Origin: Erythrobacteraceae bacterium
GTDB lineage: Bacteria; Pseudomonadota; Alphaproteobacteria; Sphingomonadales; Sphingomonadaceae
DNA: 36,358 nucleotides
NCBI GenBank assembly: GCA_024642545.1
Contig: JAHEAW010000011.1
Coordinates: forward strand, 1-36,358
Direction of reading: 5' to 3'
Below are positions 20,001-29,027 of the stretch, one piece after another (position 1 is the first letter of the stretch; each line of letters starts with the position of its first letter). The notes under the pieces are model-generated. The model was not told the origin of the DNA. It saw only the letters and a list, made by a program, of their open reading frames with translations, and did not search any database. The translations under genes were made by a program, and so were the position numbers.

Positions 20001-20687
20001 ATGGGAATTTTCAGCCGCACACGTGACATTATCGCCGCCAACTTCAACGATATGCTCGACAAGGCGGATGACCCGGCGAAAATGATCCGGATGATTATCC
20101 TCGAAATGGAGGAAACGCTGGTCGAAGTCCGCGCCAGTGCTGCCCGCACGATTGCCGATCAGAAGGAAATGCACCGCCATACGGTCAAACTGGACCGGTT
20201 ACAGGCCGATTGGGGCGAAAAGGCCCAGCTCGCCCTGTCAAAGGATCGGGAAGATCTGGCCCGGGCTGCACTGGTTGAAAAGAAGAAGGCCAGCGACATG
20301 GCTGACCAACTAAAAGCCGAAATCACGGTGCTCGACGATGCGCTGCGGGCCTATGAGCAGGACATCAACAAGCTTCAGAACCGCCTTCGCGAAGCACGCA
20401 GCCGTCAGACCGCCATCGCCGCGCGGCTCGAAAGCGCTGAGAACCGCGTCAAACTGCGCACGCTGATGAGCACCGAACGCACTGACGAAGCACTCGCCCG
20501 GTTCGACCAACTGGAACGCCGAGTCGATTATGCAGAAGGGCGCGCCGATGCGCTGAGCATTGCCGATGGCAGCGGCAAGCCAACCTTGTCGGACGAAATC
20601 GCCGCCCTGGCGGGTGCTGACAAGATCGACGAAGAACTCGAAGCAATGAAGGCTGCCATGGGCGGCAAAGACACAAAGGACCAATAG
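20001..20687 (+). CDS. pspA: Phage shock protein A (PspA/IM30)
   Basis: MGIFSRTRDIIAANFNDMLDKADDPAKMIRMIILEMEETLVEVRA is the canonical PspA N-terminus; GGAG Shine-Dalgarno 8 nt upstream. The frame stays open upstream to ATG 19785. Confidence 0.95.
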   Translation: MGIFSRTRDIIAANFNDMLDKADDPAKMIRMIILEMEETLVEVRASAARTIADQKEMHRHTVKLDRLQADWGEKAQLALSKDREDLARAALVEKKKASDMADQLKAEITVLDDALRAYEQDINKLQNRLREARSRQTAIAARLESAENRVKLRTLMSTERTDEALARFDQLERRVDYAEGRADALSIADGSGKPTLSDEIAALAGADKIDEELEAMKAAMGGKDTKDQ

Positions 20688-20690
20688 AGC

Positions 20691-20987
20691 ATGGACGAAT
20701 CAATTTTCATCGTACCGGTGATTTTCATCGGCCTGCCGTGGATCATCTTCCATTATATCACCAAGTGGAAAACCGCTGCCACCATCACCAACGATGACGA
20801 ACATTTGCTGGACGAGCTCTATCATCTCGCCCGCCGTCTCGACGAACGGATGGATACGGTTGAACGTTTGGTCGCGTCGGACAACCCTGACTTCAAACCG
20901 ACCCGACTGATGCATGACCGCGAAATTGACAATCAGCCGCTGCGCGAACTCGATCGCCTGCTGGCCGAGAAAAAGGGAGCCAAGTGA
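20691..20987 (+). CDS. pspB: Envelope stress response membrane protein PspB
   Basis: N-terminal TM then LYHLARRLDERMDTVERLVASDNPDFK coiled coil; between pspA and pspC. Confidence 0.88.
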   Translation: MDESIFIVPVIFIGLPWIIFHYITKWKTAATITNDDEHLLDELYHLARRLDERMDTVERLVASDNPDFKPTRLMHDREIDNQPLRELDRLLAEKKGAK

Positions 20988-21361
20988 TGACCAGCGAACG
21001 CACAACCCTTTATCGCGACAAGCAGAACGGCAAACTGCTCGGCGTTTGCGCTGGAATTGCCGATTACACTGGGGTCGATGCCCTGTGGGTGCGACTGGGG
21101 GCGATTGTGCTCGCTTTCAGCACCGGAATCGCGATCCCGGCCTATTTCGTGTTCGGCATGCTGCTGGGCAAGAAACCTGCCCACCTCTACGTCGAACCGG
21201 AAGAGCAGAAATACTGGCAGCGTGTGCGCCAGTCCCCTGCCCGCACCGCCCGCGAAGTGCGCGCCCGGTTCCGCGATATTGATCGCCGCCTGGCCGATGT
21301 CGAAACCTATTACGTCACCAGCAATCCGCGCCTTTCGGCAGAGATCGAACGGCTGCGCTGA
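20987..21361 (+). CDS. pspC: Envelope stress response membrane protein PspC
   Basis: LYRDKQNGKLLGVCAGIADYTGVDALWVRLGAIVLAFSTGIAIPAYFVFGMLLGKKP PspC domain. Confidence 0.93.
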   Translation: MTSERTTLYRDKQNGKLLGVCAGIADYTGVDALWVRLGAIVLAFSTGIAIPAYFVFGMLLGKKPAHLYVEPEEQKYWQRVRQSPARTAREVRARFRDIDRRLADVETYYVTSNPRLSAEIERLR

Positions 21362-21387
21362 CCGCAAACTGAGGGATTAAGTACGAA

Positions 21388-21696
21388 ATGGAAAATCTAA
21401 CCGACATGCTGGCAGTATCGATGCCATTTCTGATGGTGCTCGGGATCGTGTGGATCAAAAGCCGCAACAAGCTGGAAGAAAGGCGGATCACCGCTACTGC
21501 CGAACACAGTGCCGAAAAGGCCGCGCAATACGCCGCGCATACCGCTGAACTGGAAAAGCGAGTGCAGGTGCTCGAACGGATCGTGACCGACCGCGGCTAT
21601 GACATCGCGACCCAGATTGAGGCGTTGCGCGATAGCCGCGCGGTTGAAGGCGATAGCGGCGTTCCGTTCAATATGCCGAGGAAGGAAAACGTCTGA
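21388..21696 (+). CDS. PspB-like small TM/coiled-coil protein, copy 1
   Basis: N-terminal TM (SMPFLMVLGIVWI) and ELEKRVQVLERIVTDRGYDIATQIEALR; in psp operon. Confidence 0.8.
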   Translation: MENLTDMLAVSMPFLMVLGIVWIKSRNKLEERRITATAEHSAEKAAQYAAHTAELEKRVQVLERIVTDRGYDIATQIEALRDSRAVEGDSGVPFNMPRKENV

Positions 21697-21998
21697 TGGG
21701 CGAACTGGCCATTATCTTCGGGTTTATCCTGATCGTCAGTTTCGGGGCGTTTGCTCTGGGCCTTACGATCCACAAGCGCGACCTGGCCTTCAAACAGCGC
21801 AAGCTGGAACTGGAAGCGGTTCGGACAGGGGCGGATAGTGCCGCATCAGCCAGGAAGATCGAGCAGCTGGAACAGCGGGTGCGCGTATTGGAACGGCTCG
21901 CAACCGACCGCGGGCAGGATCTGGCGCTGCAGATCGAGGAGTTGCGCCGAACTTCGGACGAGGCGCTGGAGTTTGACCGGACGGAGGACGTGCAATGA
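21696..21998 (+). CDS. PspB-like small TM/coiled-coil protein, copy 2
   Basis: N-terminal TM and QLEQRVRVLERLATDRGQDLALQIEELR; TGATG overlap with the preceding gene. Confidence 0.8.
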   Translation: MGELAIIFGFILIVSFGAFALGLTIHKRDLAFKQRKLELEAVRTGADSAASARKIEQLEQRVRVLERLATDRGQDLALQIEELRRTSDEALEFDRTEDVQ

Positions 21999-22270
21999 GC
22001 TGGCCTGTCGCAATTGTGCTGATCGTGCTGATTTCTGCGATGGCAAAACTGATCCGGTCCCGGCACCGGGTGGAGCATGGGGTGATCCGGGATCGCTACG
22101 GCGCGGAAAGCCCTTCGGTCTCCTACAAGGAGCAAGCGCTCCAACGCGAAGTTGAGGATTTGCGCGAGCGGATCAAGGTGCTCGAGCGGATCACCACCGA
22201 CGCCAACAGCACCAACGAGCGGCATTCCAAAGCTATCGCCGATGAAATTGAAAGTCTCCGCGGGCAATAA
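21995..22270 (+). CDS. PspB-like small TM/coiled-coil protein, copy 3
   Basis: N-terminal TM (VAIVLIVLISAMAKL) and DLRERIKVLERITTDANSTNERHSKAIADEIESLR; ATGA overlap. Confidence 0.8.
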   Translation: MSWPVAIVLIVLISAMAKLIRSRHRVEHGVIRDRYGAESPSVSYKEQALQREVEDLRERIKVLERITTDANSTNERHSKAIADEIESLRGQ

Positions 22271-22315
22271 CCCCGCCCCATCATCTGAACCACGGTTCGC
22301 AAGGAGGACCGGATC

Positions 22316-22555
22316 ATGAGCGAACAGATTATCATTGCGGCCACCGCGTTTGCCGGTCTGGGACTGGTAGCACTGATTGCCCTGCGCGGATGGCAGGGCT
22401 GGCTGACCCTGAAAGAACACGAGCTGGACCGGAGCGCCAACCGTTTCGCCGAGATCGAGCAAGGCCCGGGTAGCGGCGCTGCCCGGATCGAGATTGCCGA
22501 CCTCAAGGAACGGATCCGCAAGCTGGAGGCCATCGCCAATGGGGTAGACCTCTGA
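22316..22555 (+). CDS. PspB-like small TM/coiled-coil protein, copy 4 (most divergent)
   Basis: N-terminal TM (IIIAATAFAGLGLVALIAL) and DLKERIRKLEAIANGVDL; strong AAGGAGG SD. Confidence 0.75.
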   Translation: MSEQIIIAATAFAGLGLVALIALRGWQGWLTLKEHELDRSANRFAEIEQGPGSGAARIEIADLKERIRKLEAIANGVDL

Positions 22556-22581
22556 CGCGGGCCTGCTAGACGCTGCCCAAT

Positions 22582-22989
22582 ATGCGAACCATTGCCGACA
22601 TTGCTGAAGAATATGACTTCCTCGAAGGTGACGAGCGCTACCGCCTGCTGATCGAGCTTGGCCGCGAGCTTGATGATATGCCCGATGCGCTCAAAACCGA
22701 TGCCACGTTGGTGCGCGGATGTTCCGCCAGCGTGTGGGTCTATCCTACCGGAGACACGGACAAGCTGCATTTTCTGGCTGATAGTAACGCCGCCATCACC
22801 AAAGGCATCGTCGCGCTGGTCATTGCCGCTGTGCAGGACCGCCCGGCCGCAGAAGTTGCCGCGATGGACATCACTGCAGCACTCGCGCCATTTGATCTGA
22901 GGAACCAGCTCAGCTCCAACCGCACCCAAGGCGTTCCAAACATGATTGCGCTGGTGTGCGAGCATGCAGCAAGGCTTGCTGATGCCTAG
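22582..22989 (+). CDS. sufE: SufE family Fe-S cluster assembly protein
   Basis: DIAEEYDFLEGDERYRLLIELGREL and LVRGCSASVWVYP (catalytic Cys) motifs. Confidence 0.93.
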   Translation: MRTIADIAEEYDFLEGDERYRLLIELGRELDDMPDALKTDATLVRGCSASVWVYPTGDTDKLHFLADSNAAITKGIVALVIAAVQDRPAAEVAAMDITAALAPFDLRNQLSSNRTQGVPNMIALVCEHAARLADA

Positions 22990-23018
22990 CGCGCCGATAT
23001 TTGGGATGCATCTCTGAT

Positions 23019-23366
23019 ATGCGCCGATTGTATCTTGCTGGCGGCATAACCTGCGTTGGCCTTGGCGCGATTGGCGCTGCGCTGCCGCTGATGCCAACCG
23101 TACCATTCTTGCTGCTGGCCGCCTTCTGCTTTGCACGCAGCAACCCTGAGTGGGAACAGCGATTGTTGAACCATCCACAATGGGGCGCACAGCTGCGCGA
23201 CTGGCGCGAACGCAAGGCCATTTCGCGCCGGGCCAAGATTGGCGCGATTGGCGCAATGGTGGTCGGCGGCCTGGTCACCTGGATGACACTTGGCCCGCCG
23301 TGGTATTATGTGTCGATCGCGGTCGTTCTCATTTGCGGCAGCTGGATCGCAACCCGCAACGAATAA
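23019..23366 (+). CDS. DUF454/YbaN family membrane protein
   Basis: GALPLMPTVPFLLLAAFCFARSNPEWEQRLLNHPQWG motif typical of DUF454; ATG 23019 preferred over the upstream TTG. Confidence 0.87.
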   Translation: MRRLYLAGGITCVGLGAIGAALPLMPTVPFLLLAAFCFARSNPEWEQRLLNHPQWGAQLRDWRERKAISRRAKIGAIGAMVVGGLVTWMTLGPPWYYVSIAVVLICGSWIATRNE

Positions 23367-23371
23367 GCGGT

Positions 23372-23902
23372 CTAGCGCCCCGCACTTTCACGGACAATTG
23401 CCAGGCCTGCCTTGCGCTGCTGCGCAAGTTCTGCCTTCAGCGCGGCTGGGTTGCGCGCGATCAGAAACCCGAAGCTGACCCCGCCTTCCTTGCCAATCGT
23501 GGCATGATGCAGCTTGTGTGCCTGCACCAGCCGCTTGGCATAACCACGTTTAGGGACGAATCGAAAGTAGCGCTGATGGACTAGCCCGTCATGAATCAGC
23601 GTGTAGATGATACCGTAACCCAGAATACCGAGGCCAATCCAGGTCGCAGGCCACCATGCCGCTGCGCCGAGCACCAGCGGGCTGCCAATTGCAAACATCG
23701 CAATGCTCATCGCAGCGCCGACCAGGCCGTAAAGGTCATTCTTTTCCAGCGTCTGGTCATGCGGTTCATGATGGTCGCGGTGCCACGCCCAACCCCAACC
23801 ATGCATGATGTATTTATGGCTCGCCCACGCTGCCCATTCCATCGCAAAGATGGTGACAAGAACGATCAGTGTAGGGATCAGATAGGTCATGGCCACGGCC
23901 AT
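23372..23902 (-). CDS. crtZ: Beta-carotene hydroxylase-like (CrtZ-type fatty acid hydroxylase superfamily)
   Basis: His clusters HKYIMH, HRDHHEPH, HDGLVHQRY and HKLHHA in a multi-TM protein. Confidence 0.85.
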   Translation of the reverse strand: MAVAMTYLIPTLIVLVTIFAMEWAAWASHKYIMHGWGWAWHRDHHEPHDQTLEKNDLYGLVGAAMSIAMFAIGSPLVLGAAAWWPATWIGLGILGYGIIYTLIHDGLVHQRYFRFVPKRGYAKRLVQAHKLHHATIGKEGGVSFGFLIARNPAALKAELAQQRKAGLAIVRESAGR

Positions 23903-23908
23903 TATATA

Positions 23909-24310
23909 CTAGTCATCCTTGGGAAAGAAGAACTTCGCGATTTCCTCACCAATGCGTGCCGGGCGCAATGTTTCCGCATCAATGCAGCACCAGCTTGACT
24001 GGATTTCAGCCAGCACTTCACCGCCGCGCTCAATCACCGTGTGGTAAAATGCGCGCGCGCCCTTGGTGCTTTCCAATACGGTGCGGGCAATAATGTCATC
24101 ATTGAGAAACGCCGGTTTGCGATATGTTATCTCGTGCTTCAGCGCCACCCATGCCCGGCTCGCTACCGCATCAGCCGGGGCGATATTGCGCCAATGTGAC
24201 AACACCGCATCCTGCACCCAGGACAGGTAGCGGGCATTGTTTACATGCCCCATGAAGTCGATATCGGCGGGCAGGATATTGATCGGAAAAGTATAAGGCT
24301 TTGCTGACAT
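23909..24310 (-). CDS. Acyl-CoA thioesterase (4HBT/YbgC-like)
   Basis: [25 protein letters not shown] hotdog active-site region. Confidence 0.88.
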   Translation of the reverse strand: MSAKPYTFPINILPADIDFMGHVNNARYLSWVQDAVLSHWRNIAPADAVASRAWVALKHEITYRKPAFLNDDIIARTVLESTKGARAFYHTVIERGGEVLAEIQSSWCCIDAETLRPARIGEEIAKFFFPKDD

Positions 24311-24412
24311 GGGTGTAAGTTAAGCACTAATAGATTTCTTTTCCATGACTCGTCTTTTCCTGCTGATAAGTTGGCTTGCCACTGTGGCCGATTAGTCGCT
24401 AATTCATCTGCC

Positions 24413-25861
24413 ATGACCGACAGTTCCCCGGCTGCCAAGCCGCGCACCCTTTATGAAAAAATCTGGGACGCCCATGTGGTCGAAACCCGCAATGATGGCA
24501 CCAGCCTGATCTTCATCGACCGGCATCTGGTGCATGAAGTGACCAGCCCGCAAGCGTTCGAAGGGCTACGGCTGGCGGGACGCAAGGTTCGCCGCCCCGA
24601 TCTGACACTGGCTGTGCCCGATCACAACTTGCCGACTACAGCCCGGCTTGATGCAGACGGCCGCCGCGTACCGATCGCCGATCGGCAAAGCGCCGCTCAG
24701 CTTGAAGCGCTAGAAGCCAACGCCCCCGCCTTTGGCATTCGCTATATCGATGCAACTGCAGCAGAGCAGGGAATTGTCCATGTGGTGGGGCCGGAACAGG
24801 GCTTTTCGTTACCAGGCTCAACCATTGTATGCGGCGATTCGCACACTGCTGCACATGGCGGAATTGGCGCGCTGGCATTTGGCATTGGCACCAGCGAAGT
24901 CGAACATGTGCTGGCCACGCAAACCCTGCTGCTCAAGCGGTCGAAGACGCTGGAGGTCGTGGTCGAAGGACAGTTGGGACCGGGCGTGACGCCGAAGGAC
25001 CTGATCCTCCATATCATCGGCACCATCGGCGCGGCAGGCGGGACTGGCCATGTGATCGAATATCGCGGGCGCGTATTTGAAGAAATGAGCATCGAAGGCA
25101 GGCTGACTATATGCAATATGTCGATCGAAGGCGGTGCCCGAGCTGGCCTGATCGCGCCTGATGACAAGACATTTGCCTATCTAAAAGGGCGCCCGCTGGC
25201 ACCGAAAGGGGCCGAATGGGACGCAGCTGTCGCATGGTGGCGCAGTCTTGCAACCGACCCGGGCGCTCAATTCGACAAAAACGTCACCATTAACGCAGCC
25301 AATGTACAACCAACGGTAACCTGGGGGACCAGCCCCGAAGATATCGTGGCGATTGGCGGCACGGTGCCCGATCCGGCCAGCTTTGCCGATCCATCGAAAC
25401 AGGCTGCCGCTGTCAAGAGCCTCGCCTACATGGGGCTTACCCCCGGACAATTAATGGCCGAAGTGCAGGTGCAGAATATCTTTATCGGAAGTTGCACCAA
25501 CAGCCGGATCGAAGATCTGCGCTCTGCGGCTGACGTGCTGCGCGGGCGGCACAAGGCCTGCAATGTCAAATGGGCGATTGTCGTGCCCGGTTCCGGCCTC
25601 GTCAAATTGCAGGCTGAAGATGAAGGGCTCGACAAGATATTCACCGATGCCGGTTTTGAATGGCGCGAGCCAGGCTGCTCGGCCTGCCTCGGAATGAACC
25701 CCGACAAGGTGCCGCCGGGCGAACGCTGCGCTTCGACCAGCAACCGCAATTTTGTTGGGCGGCAAGGCCCCGGTGCGCGCACTCATCTGATGTCGCCCGC
25801 CATGGCGGCCGCTGCGGCTGTTACCGGACATTTAACCGACGTTCGGGATTTGACTGGCTAA
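24413..25861 (+). CDS. leuC: 3-isopropylmalate dehydratase large subunit
   Basis: [71 protein letters not shown] Fe-S motifs. Confidence 0.97.
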   Translation: MTDSSPAAKPRTLYEKIWDAHVVETRNDGTSLIFIDRHLVHEVTSPQAFEGLRLAGRKVRRPDLTLAVPDHNLPTTARLDADGRRVPIADRQSAAQLEALEANAPAFGIRYIDATAAEQGIVHVVGPEQGFSLPGSTIVCGDSHTAAHGGIGALAFGIGTSEVEHVLATQTLLLKRSKTLEVVVEGQLGPGVTPKDLILHIIGTIGAAGGTGHVIEYRGRVFEEMSIEGRLTICNMSIEGGARAGLIAPDDKTFAYLKGRPLAPKGAEWDAAVAWWRSLATDPGAQFDKNVTINAANVQPTVTWGTSPEDIVAIGGTVPDPASFADPSKQAAAVKSLAYMGLTPGQLMAEVQVQNIFIGSCTNSRIEDLRSAADVLRGRHKACNVKWAIVVPGSGLVKLQAEDEGLDKIFTDAGFEWREPGCSACLGMNPDKVPPGERCASTSNRNFVGRQGPGARTHLMSPAMAAAAAVTGHLTDVRDLTG

Positions 25862-25909
25862 TCCCCCCGAATCACCGTTCACCTCTTGCACCGCACCCAG
25901 CGGCGCACC

Positions 25910-26086
25910 ATGGATAGTCCTATGACCAAGAAAACTCCCTCATCGCTCGGCGGCAAAGCCGCCCTGGCGGGCGCTGCCATCGGCTCGGCCGCGATTGCTG
26001 CCGCGTTGCTTTATGCCAATAAGCGCAAGGACAAAAAGGCGCAGGATGCCAAAGTAAAGCCGCTTAGCTCGCCCGAGACTGACTGA
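25910..26086 (+). CDS. Small single-TM protein between leuC and leuD
   Basis: 58-aa ORF ([58 protein letters not shown]) with one TM and a Lys-rich flank; TGATG overlap with leuD. Confidence 0.7.
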   Translation: MDSPMTKKTPSSLGGKAALAGAAIGSAAIAAALLYANKRKDKKAQDAKVKPLSSPETD

Positions 26087-26688
26087 TGGAGCCTGTTTCC
26101 ACCATCGAAGGACGAGCCATCCCGTTTGGCGACAAGAACGTCGATACTGACGTAATCATCGCCGCAGAATGGCTCAAAACCATCACCCGCGAAGGGCTGG
26201 GCAAGGGCGCCTTTGCCAGCATCCGCGCAAACCCTGACAATGTGTTTGATGCACCGGAATTCAGCGGCGCGCCGATCCTCATTGCAGGCGATAATTTCGG
26301 GTGCGGATCGAGCCGCGAACATGCCGCCTGGGCACTTCTCGACATGGGCATTAGCGCTGTGATCGCCCCCAGTTTCTCGGATATTTTTGCCAGCAACGCT
26401 TTCAAGAACGGGGTTCTGACAGTGGCTTTGCCCCAAGCGCAGATAGACCGGCTGATGGAAGTTTCCGCGAGCGATCCGATTGCGATTGACCTCGAACATC
26501 AGACCGTCACCACGCCGTTTCAGGATCGTTTCACATTCGAAATCGATCCGTTTCGGAAACGCTGCCTGATCGAAGGGCTGGACGAAGTGGGTCTGACGCT
26601 GGCACGGAATGAAGCGATCAGTAGATATGAAGCGAAGCAGGCGCGCACGATGCCGTGGCTCGCACAAGGAACGGAGATGACTGCATGA
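26086..26688 (+). CDS. leuD: 3-isopropylmalate dehydratase small subunit
   Basis: [56 protein letters not shown]. Confidence 0.97.
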   Translation: MEPVSTIEGRAIPFGDKNVDTDVIIAAEWLKTITREGLGKGAFASIRANPDNVFDAPEFSGAPILIAGDNFGCGSSREHAAWALLDMGISAVIAPSFSDIFASNAFKNGVLTVALPQAQIDRLMEVSASDPIAIDLEHQTVTTPFQDRFTFEIDPFRKRCLIEGLDEVGLTLARNEAISRYEAKQARTMPWLAQGTEMTA

Positions 26689-27680
26689 AGGCCCTTTTAT
26701 CGACAGCAATCGGAGGCCCGGAAACCCTGACGCTGCAAGATCTACCCGATCCAGTGCCCGGCAAGGGTGAAGTTCTGGTCAAGGTTGCCGCTTGCGCGAT
26801 CAATTACCCCGACGCGCTGATCATCAAGGATATGTATCAGGTCAAGCCGCCCCGCCCCTTTGCACCCGGCAGCGAAATTTCCGGCATTATCGAGGCAGTG
26901 GGTGACGGCGTTACAGATTGGAAAATTGGTGACCGTATATTGGCAGGAACAGGCTTTGGCGGCCTGACCGAAAAGATCGTGCTGTCCGCAGCCCGGATCT
27001 TCCGCGTACCCGAAGGGATCGATCTGACCGAAGCATCTGCGCTGCTGATGACTTATGGCACCACCATTCACGGGCTCAAGGACCGTGGGCAGATCAAGGC
27101 AGGCGATACCATGCTCGTACTTGGCGCAGCAGGCGGTGTCGGCCTTTCAGCGGTGGAACTGGGCAAAGCTTACGGCGCGCGCGTGATCGCCGCTGTATCG
27201 AGCGAAGAAAAGGCCGAAGCCTGCCGCAAGGCCGGGGCCGATGATGTGGTGATTTACCCCCGTGCGCCGTTCGACAAGGATACCTCCAAAGCGCTGGCCA
27301 ATGCATTCAAGGAAGCAGTTGGACCTGATGGCGCCGATATCATCTATGACATTGTCGGCGGCGATTATTCCGAACCGGCTTTGCGAGCGATTGCATGGGA
27401 AGGCCGCTTCCTGGTGATCGGTTTCCCTGCCGGGATCGCCAAGATGCCGCTCAATCTGACACTGCTCAAGAGTTGCGATATTCGCGGTGTTTTCTGGGGC
27501 GCGTTCACAATGCGTGAACCCAAACGCAACGCTGAAAATATCGCTGAACTTTTCCAGTTGTGGAACGATGGCAAGATTGCCCCACTGGTGAGTGAGACCT
27601 ATCCGCTGGAACGGGCCGGTGATGCTATCGCCAAGCTCGAAGCGCGTGGCGCAATCGGCAAGTTGGTCGTTACCATGTAA
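26685..27680 (+). CDS. NADPH:quinone oxidoreductase family (zinc-type MDR superfamily) protein
   Basis: [28 protein letters not shown]-type N-terminus and [26 protein letters not shown] Rossmann motif; ATGA overlap with leuD. Confidence 0.92.
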   Translation: MKALLSTAIGGPETLTLQDLPDPVPGKGEVLVKVAACAINYPDALIIKDMYQVKPPRPFAPGSEISGIIEAVGDGVTDWKIGDRILAGTGFGGLTEKIVLSAARIFRVPEGIDLTEASALLMTYGTTIHGLKDRGQIKAGDTMLVLGAAGGVGLSAVELGKAYGARVIAAVSSEEKAEACRKAGADDVVIYPRAPFDKDTSKALANAFKEAVGPDGADIIYDIVGGDYSEPALRAIAWEGRFLVIGFPAGIAKMPLNLTLLKSCDIRGVFWGAFTMREPKRNAENIAELFQLWNDGKIAPLVSETYPLERAGDAIAKLEARGAIGKLVVTM

Positions 27681-27762
27681 GGTGACAGCTGGCATACCAT
27701 GATGCTTGTAGTAACCGTCTTGGCACCCTATCCTTGAGGAGGACTTGCGATGAAAGGCAATC

Positions 27763-28086
27763 ATGACCGATTTTAAAGACCGTGAGCGAGGCGAAGAAGC
27801 CAAATTTGCCTTTGACGAGGAAAATGCTTTCAAGATTGCCGCCCGGCGCAACCGCCTGCTCGGCAATTGGGCGGCAGAGCTTATGGGTCTGACTTCAGAA
27901 GAAACCGAAGCTTATGCCAAGGCGGTGGTGCAGGCTGATTTTGAGGAAGCGGGCGATGAAGACGTGATCCGCAAACTGCTCGGCGATTTGACCAGCAGCG
28001 GCATCGAAATGGACGAGGCAGGCGTGCGCAGTGCGCTTGAGCAAAAGGCCGTCGAAGCGCGCCGACAGCTGATTAGCGGGGCCTGA
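27763..28086 (+). CDS. DUF1476 family protein (ATP synthase zeta-subunit-like)
   Basis: DFKDRERGEEAKFAFDEENAFKIAARRNRLLGNWAAELMGL is characteristic of DUF1476. Confidence 0.9.
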   Translation: MTDFKDRERGEEAKFAFDEENAFKIAARRNRLLGNWAAELMGLTSEETEAYAKAVVQADFEEAGDEDVIRKLLGDLTSSGIEMDEAGVRSALEQKAVEARRQLISGA

Positions 28087-28090
28087 CCCA

Positions 28091-28324
28091 ATGCCCATGT
28101 CCGGCACTGAGATAGAGACCATGATCTGCGCCGCGCTGCCCGATGCGACGGTCGAAATGACTGACCTAGCCGGCGATGGCGATCATTGGGCGGCGCGGGT
28201 TACATCAGCCAGCTTCGCCGGGAAAAGCCGCGTTGCACAGCACAAGCTGGTGTATGATGCGCTGGGCGGCAGGATGGGCGGTGTGCTTCATGCCTTGCAA
28301 CTGACCACCGCAGTCCCCAATTGA
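28091..28324 (+). CDS. BolA family protein
   Basis: DGDHWAARVTSASFAGKSRVAQHKLVYDALGGRMGGVLHALQL BolA core. Confidence 0.93.
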   Translation: MPMSGTEIETMICAALPDATVEMTDLAGDGDHWAARVTSASFAGKSRVAQHKLVYDALGGRMGGVLHALQLTTAVPN

Positions 28325-28374
28325 ACGCTAATGGCCGTCGCGGCGGCAACAACTGATAATTTTGGACCCTGCCC

Positions 28375-28716
28375 ATGTCTGACACCGCTTCCCCCGCCCA
28401 TGAACGCATTTCCGGCATTGTTACCGGCAGCGATGTTGTACTCTTCATGAAAGGCACCCCCCTGTTCCCGCAATGCGGCTTTTCCAGCCGTGCGGTCGCG
28501 ATCCTCGATCATTGCGGCGTCGCTTATGACAGCGTCGATGTACTGCAAGACATGGAAGTCCGGCAGGGCATCAAGGCCTTTTCCGATTGGCCAACCATTC
28601 CGCAGCTTTACGTCAAAGGCGAATTCGTCGGCGGCAGCGATATCATGATGGAAATGTTCGAAGCGGGTGAATTGCAGCAATTGATGGCTGAAAAGCAGGT
28701 CTCTCCAGCAAGCTAA
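28375..28716 (+). CDS. grxD: Monothiol glutaredoxin, Grx4 type
   Basis: [21 protein letters not shown] (CGFS active site), [19 protein letters not shown]. Confidence 0.95.
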   Translation: MSDTASPAHERISGIVTGSDVVLFMKGTPLFPQCGFSSRAVAILDHCGVAYDSVDVLQDMEVRQGIKAFSDWPTIPQLYVKGEFVGGSDIMMEMFEAGELQQLMAEKQVSPAS

Positions 28717-28787
28717 CGCATACTTTGCGGCGCGCACATTGCACCGTCCGCCCACCAGCGTCTGAGAATTATCTTTTTGCGAAGGTG

Positions 28788-28840
28788 TCTTCGGGGAGGC
28801 GGGACTGGGAGACCAGGGATCGTCCCGCCTCGATCGAAGA
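28788..28840. ncRNA. Candidate structured RNA / hairpin element downstream of grxD (strand unresolved)
   Basis: TCTTCG/CGAAGA outer helix, perfect 10-bp GAGGCGGGAC/GTCCCGCCTC helix, inner CTGG-GAGA-CCAG hairpin that shares its first C with the 10-bp arm; lies in a 311-nt gap without a convincing CDS. Confidence 0.35.
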
Positions 28841-29027
28841 TCATTGGGATACCCTACTCTTTGCAGGTCCTGTGCCAGTTTTGAAAACTGCCCGGCTTCT
28901 GCGAGTTCCAATGGTTAAGATGATTTTGACGCGGCGCAAATTGTAAAATTCACCGACATCCAAACTGCTTTGCACACTGCATTGATTGACGCTTGGCAAC
29001 TGCGCTTCATACAGTCACACAGGCACT

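Noticed and set aside
22271-22315. GAACC-AC-GGTTC palindrome before the fourth PspB-like gene
   Set aside because: Short (5-bp arms, 2-nt spacer), no U-tract; not distinguishable from chance.
22123-23256. 377-aa - strand ORF opposite the psp-like genes, sufE and DUF454
   Set aside because: Covers four genes with clear family or architecture on the + strand; low-complexity translation typical of antisense frames.
24345-24395. Putative leucine leader peptide [16 protein letters not shown] upstream of leuC
   Set aside because: 4 Leu in 16 residues is suggestive, but there is no SD and only 17 nt to the leuC ATG, leaving no room for an attenuator/terminator; leucine is common by chance.
28725-28946. 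73-aa ORF after grxD
   Set aside because: Spans the strong hairpin, no SD or family resemblance; better explained as noncoding.
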